DNA of 14,301 nt, taken from the NCBI GenBank assembly GCA_045540695.1, contig JAZQHR010000063.1:1-14301 (forward strand), read 5' to 3'. A program made the position numbers and the translations under genes. The notes under the pieces were generated by a model. The model had not been told where the DNA came from, made no database searches, and was given only the letters and a program-made list of their open reading frames with translations. Position 1 is the stretch's first letter; every line of letters starts with the position of its first letter. Below, piece after piece: positions 13,532 to 14,301 of this stretch. This DNA is from JAZQHR01 sp045540695. Lineage in GTDB: Bacteria; Bacillota; Clostridia; UMGS1810.

Positions 13532-14301
13532 ATGTCTAAAATAAGAACAAGATTTGCTCCAAGCCCAACAGGCTATATGCATATCGGAAACCTTAGAACT
13601 GCACTTTATGCTTATTTACTTACAAAGCATGACGGCGGTGACTTTATACTAAGAATAGAGGATACTGACCAGGAACGTTACGTTGAAGGTGCAGTAGATC
13701 TTATATACAGAACTATGAAGGAAACAGGACTTATCCACGATGAAGGTCCTGATATTGGCGGTGACTACGGTCCATATATCCAGAGCGAAAGAAGAAACAT
13801 TTACAAAGAATATGCCGAAAAGCTAGTTGAGCTTGGCGGTGCATACTACTGCTTCTGCGATAAGGAAAGACTTGACGCGGTTAAAGAACAGCAGCTTGCT
13901 AAAAAGCTTTCTCCCAAATATGATGGATATTGCCGTAGCCTTTCAAAAGAGGAAATTCAGGCGAAAATCGACGCAGGTGTGCCTTACGTTATAAGACAGA
14001 AGATAAACCCTGAAGGTACTACTTCATTTGATGACGTAGTATTTGGTAAGATTACTGTTGATAACGCTACACTTGACGATAACGTACTTTTAAAATCAGA
14101 CGGCCTTCCTACATACAACTTTGCAAACGTTGTAGACGACCACTTAATGAAAATTACTCACGTTATAAGAGGTAGCGAATATCTATCAAGTACACCAAAA
14201 TACAACCTTCTATACCAGGCTTTTGGTTGGGAAATTCCAACTTATGTTCACGTATCACCTGTTATGAAGGACCAGACAAATAAGCTTAGCAAACGTCACG
14301 G
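13532..14301 (+). CDS. gltX: glutamyl-tRNA synthetase (3' end cut by window edge)
   Basis: Class I synthetase that charges tRNA-Glu; in many Clostridia it also charges tRNA-Gln for later amidation by GatCAB, which cannot be judged here. 256 complete codons are visible, about half of a usual 480-residue protein. The Rossmann domain starts with APSPTGYMHIGNLRTALYAY (9-28), which includes the HIGH-type motif. RIEDTD follows at 41-46. The zinc motif C107-x-C109 ... Y130-x3-C134 is intact (YCFCDKERL ... PKYDGYCR). The catalytic KLSKR loop (251-255) ends just before the window edge. The ATG has AAGGAG 8 bases upstream, overlapping the last base of the proS stop codon, and the gap to proS is only 13 bases, so co-transcription is likely. 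Confidence 0.96.
   Translation, partial: MSKIRTRFAPSPTGYMHIGNLRTALYAYLLTKHDGGDFILRIEDTDQERYVEGAVDLIYRTMKETGLIHDEGPDIGGDYGPYIQSERRNIYKEYAEKLVELGGAYYCFCDKERLDAVKEQQLAKKLSPKYDGYCRSLSKEEIQAKIDAGVPYVIRQKINPEGTTSFDDVVFGKITVDNATLDDNVLLKSDGLPTYNFANVVDDHLMKITHVIRGSEYLSSTPKYNLLYQAFGWEIPTYVHVSPVMKDQTNKLSKRH

Noticed and set aside
1..14301. Mobile elements, CRISPR, tRNA or rRNA genes, defence systems
   Set aside because: Every long reading frame is a housekeeping or glycosyltransferase gene; no spaced direct repeats, transposase motifs or cloverleaf sequences were seen on either strand.

Overview
The window looks like a chromosomal core-genome segment of a low-GC, Gram-positive, Clostridia-type bacterium (Firmicutes; a Lachnospiraceae-like relative is my best guess). 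The grounds are AT-rich DNA, strong AGGAGG-type Shine-Dalgarno sites, some TTG starts, B. subtilis-like protein families (GdpP, YybS/DUF2232, bacterial ProRS with an INS editing domain) and Clostridia-like gene pairs. I see no tRNA, rRNA, CRISPR array, transposase, integrase or prophage gene. There is no gene-free stretch over 300 bases; the longest gap is 11551-11817.

Left block, minus strand, 10059 down to 1: radA - yybS/DUF2232 - gdpP - rplI - dnaB - tilS - hpt - ftsH. From yybS to hpt the genes are packed with gaps of 2-33 bases or an overlap, so they probably form one long transcript. A very good sigma-A-type promoter sits between radA and yybS. It is followed by a leader that can fold into a hairpin just upstream of the yybS ribosome site. 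The block joins two clusters that lie apart in B. subtilis (yybS-gdpP-rplI-dnaC and tilS-hprT-ftsH). It combines replication and repair (DnaB, RadA), c-di-AMP turnover (GdpP), translation (L9, TilS), purine salvage (Hpt) and membrane proteolysis (FtsH, cut by the left edge).

Middle, 10060-10269: a divergent control region between radA and a plus-strand glycosyltransferase. It holds one promoter for each direction and an 8-bp-arm inverted repeat between them. The glycosyltransferase (10270-11550) is a membrane-anchored, processive-type GT2 enzyme. It stands as a single-gene unit with its own promoter and a strong intrinsic terminator.

Right block, plus strand, 11598 to the end: a spacer with a second hairpin and a near-consensus promoter, then proS and gltX (cut by the right edge). 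These two aminoacyl-tRNA synthetase genes are 13 bases apart and probably co-transcribed. No T-box leader is visible.

Nothing here is an obvious undescribed system. The most interesting points are the DUF2232-GdpP pair with its structured leader, the RadA/GdpP adjacency, altered residues in a TilS motif, the lone processive GT2 gene, and three start-site corrections (ftsH, tilS, hpt).
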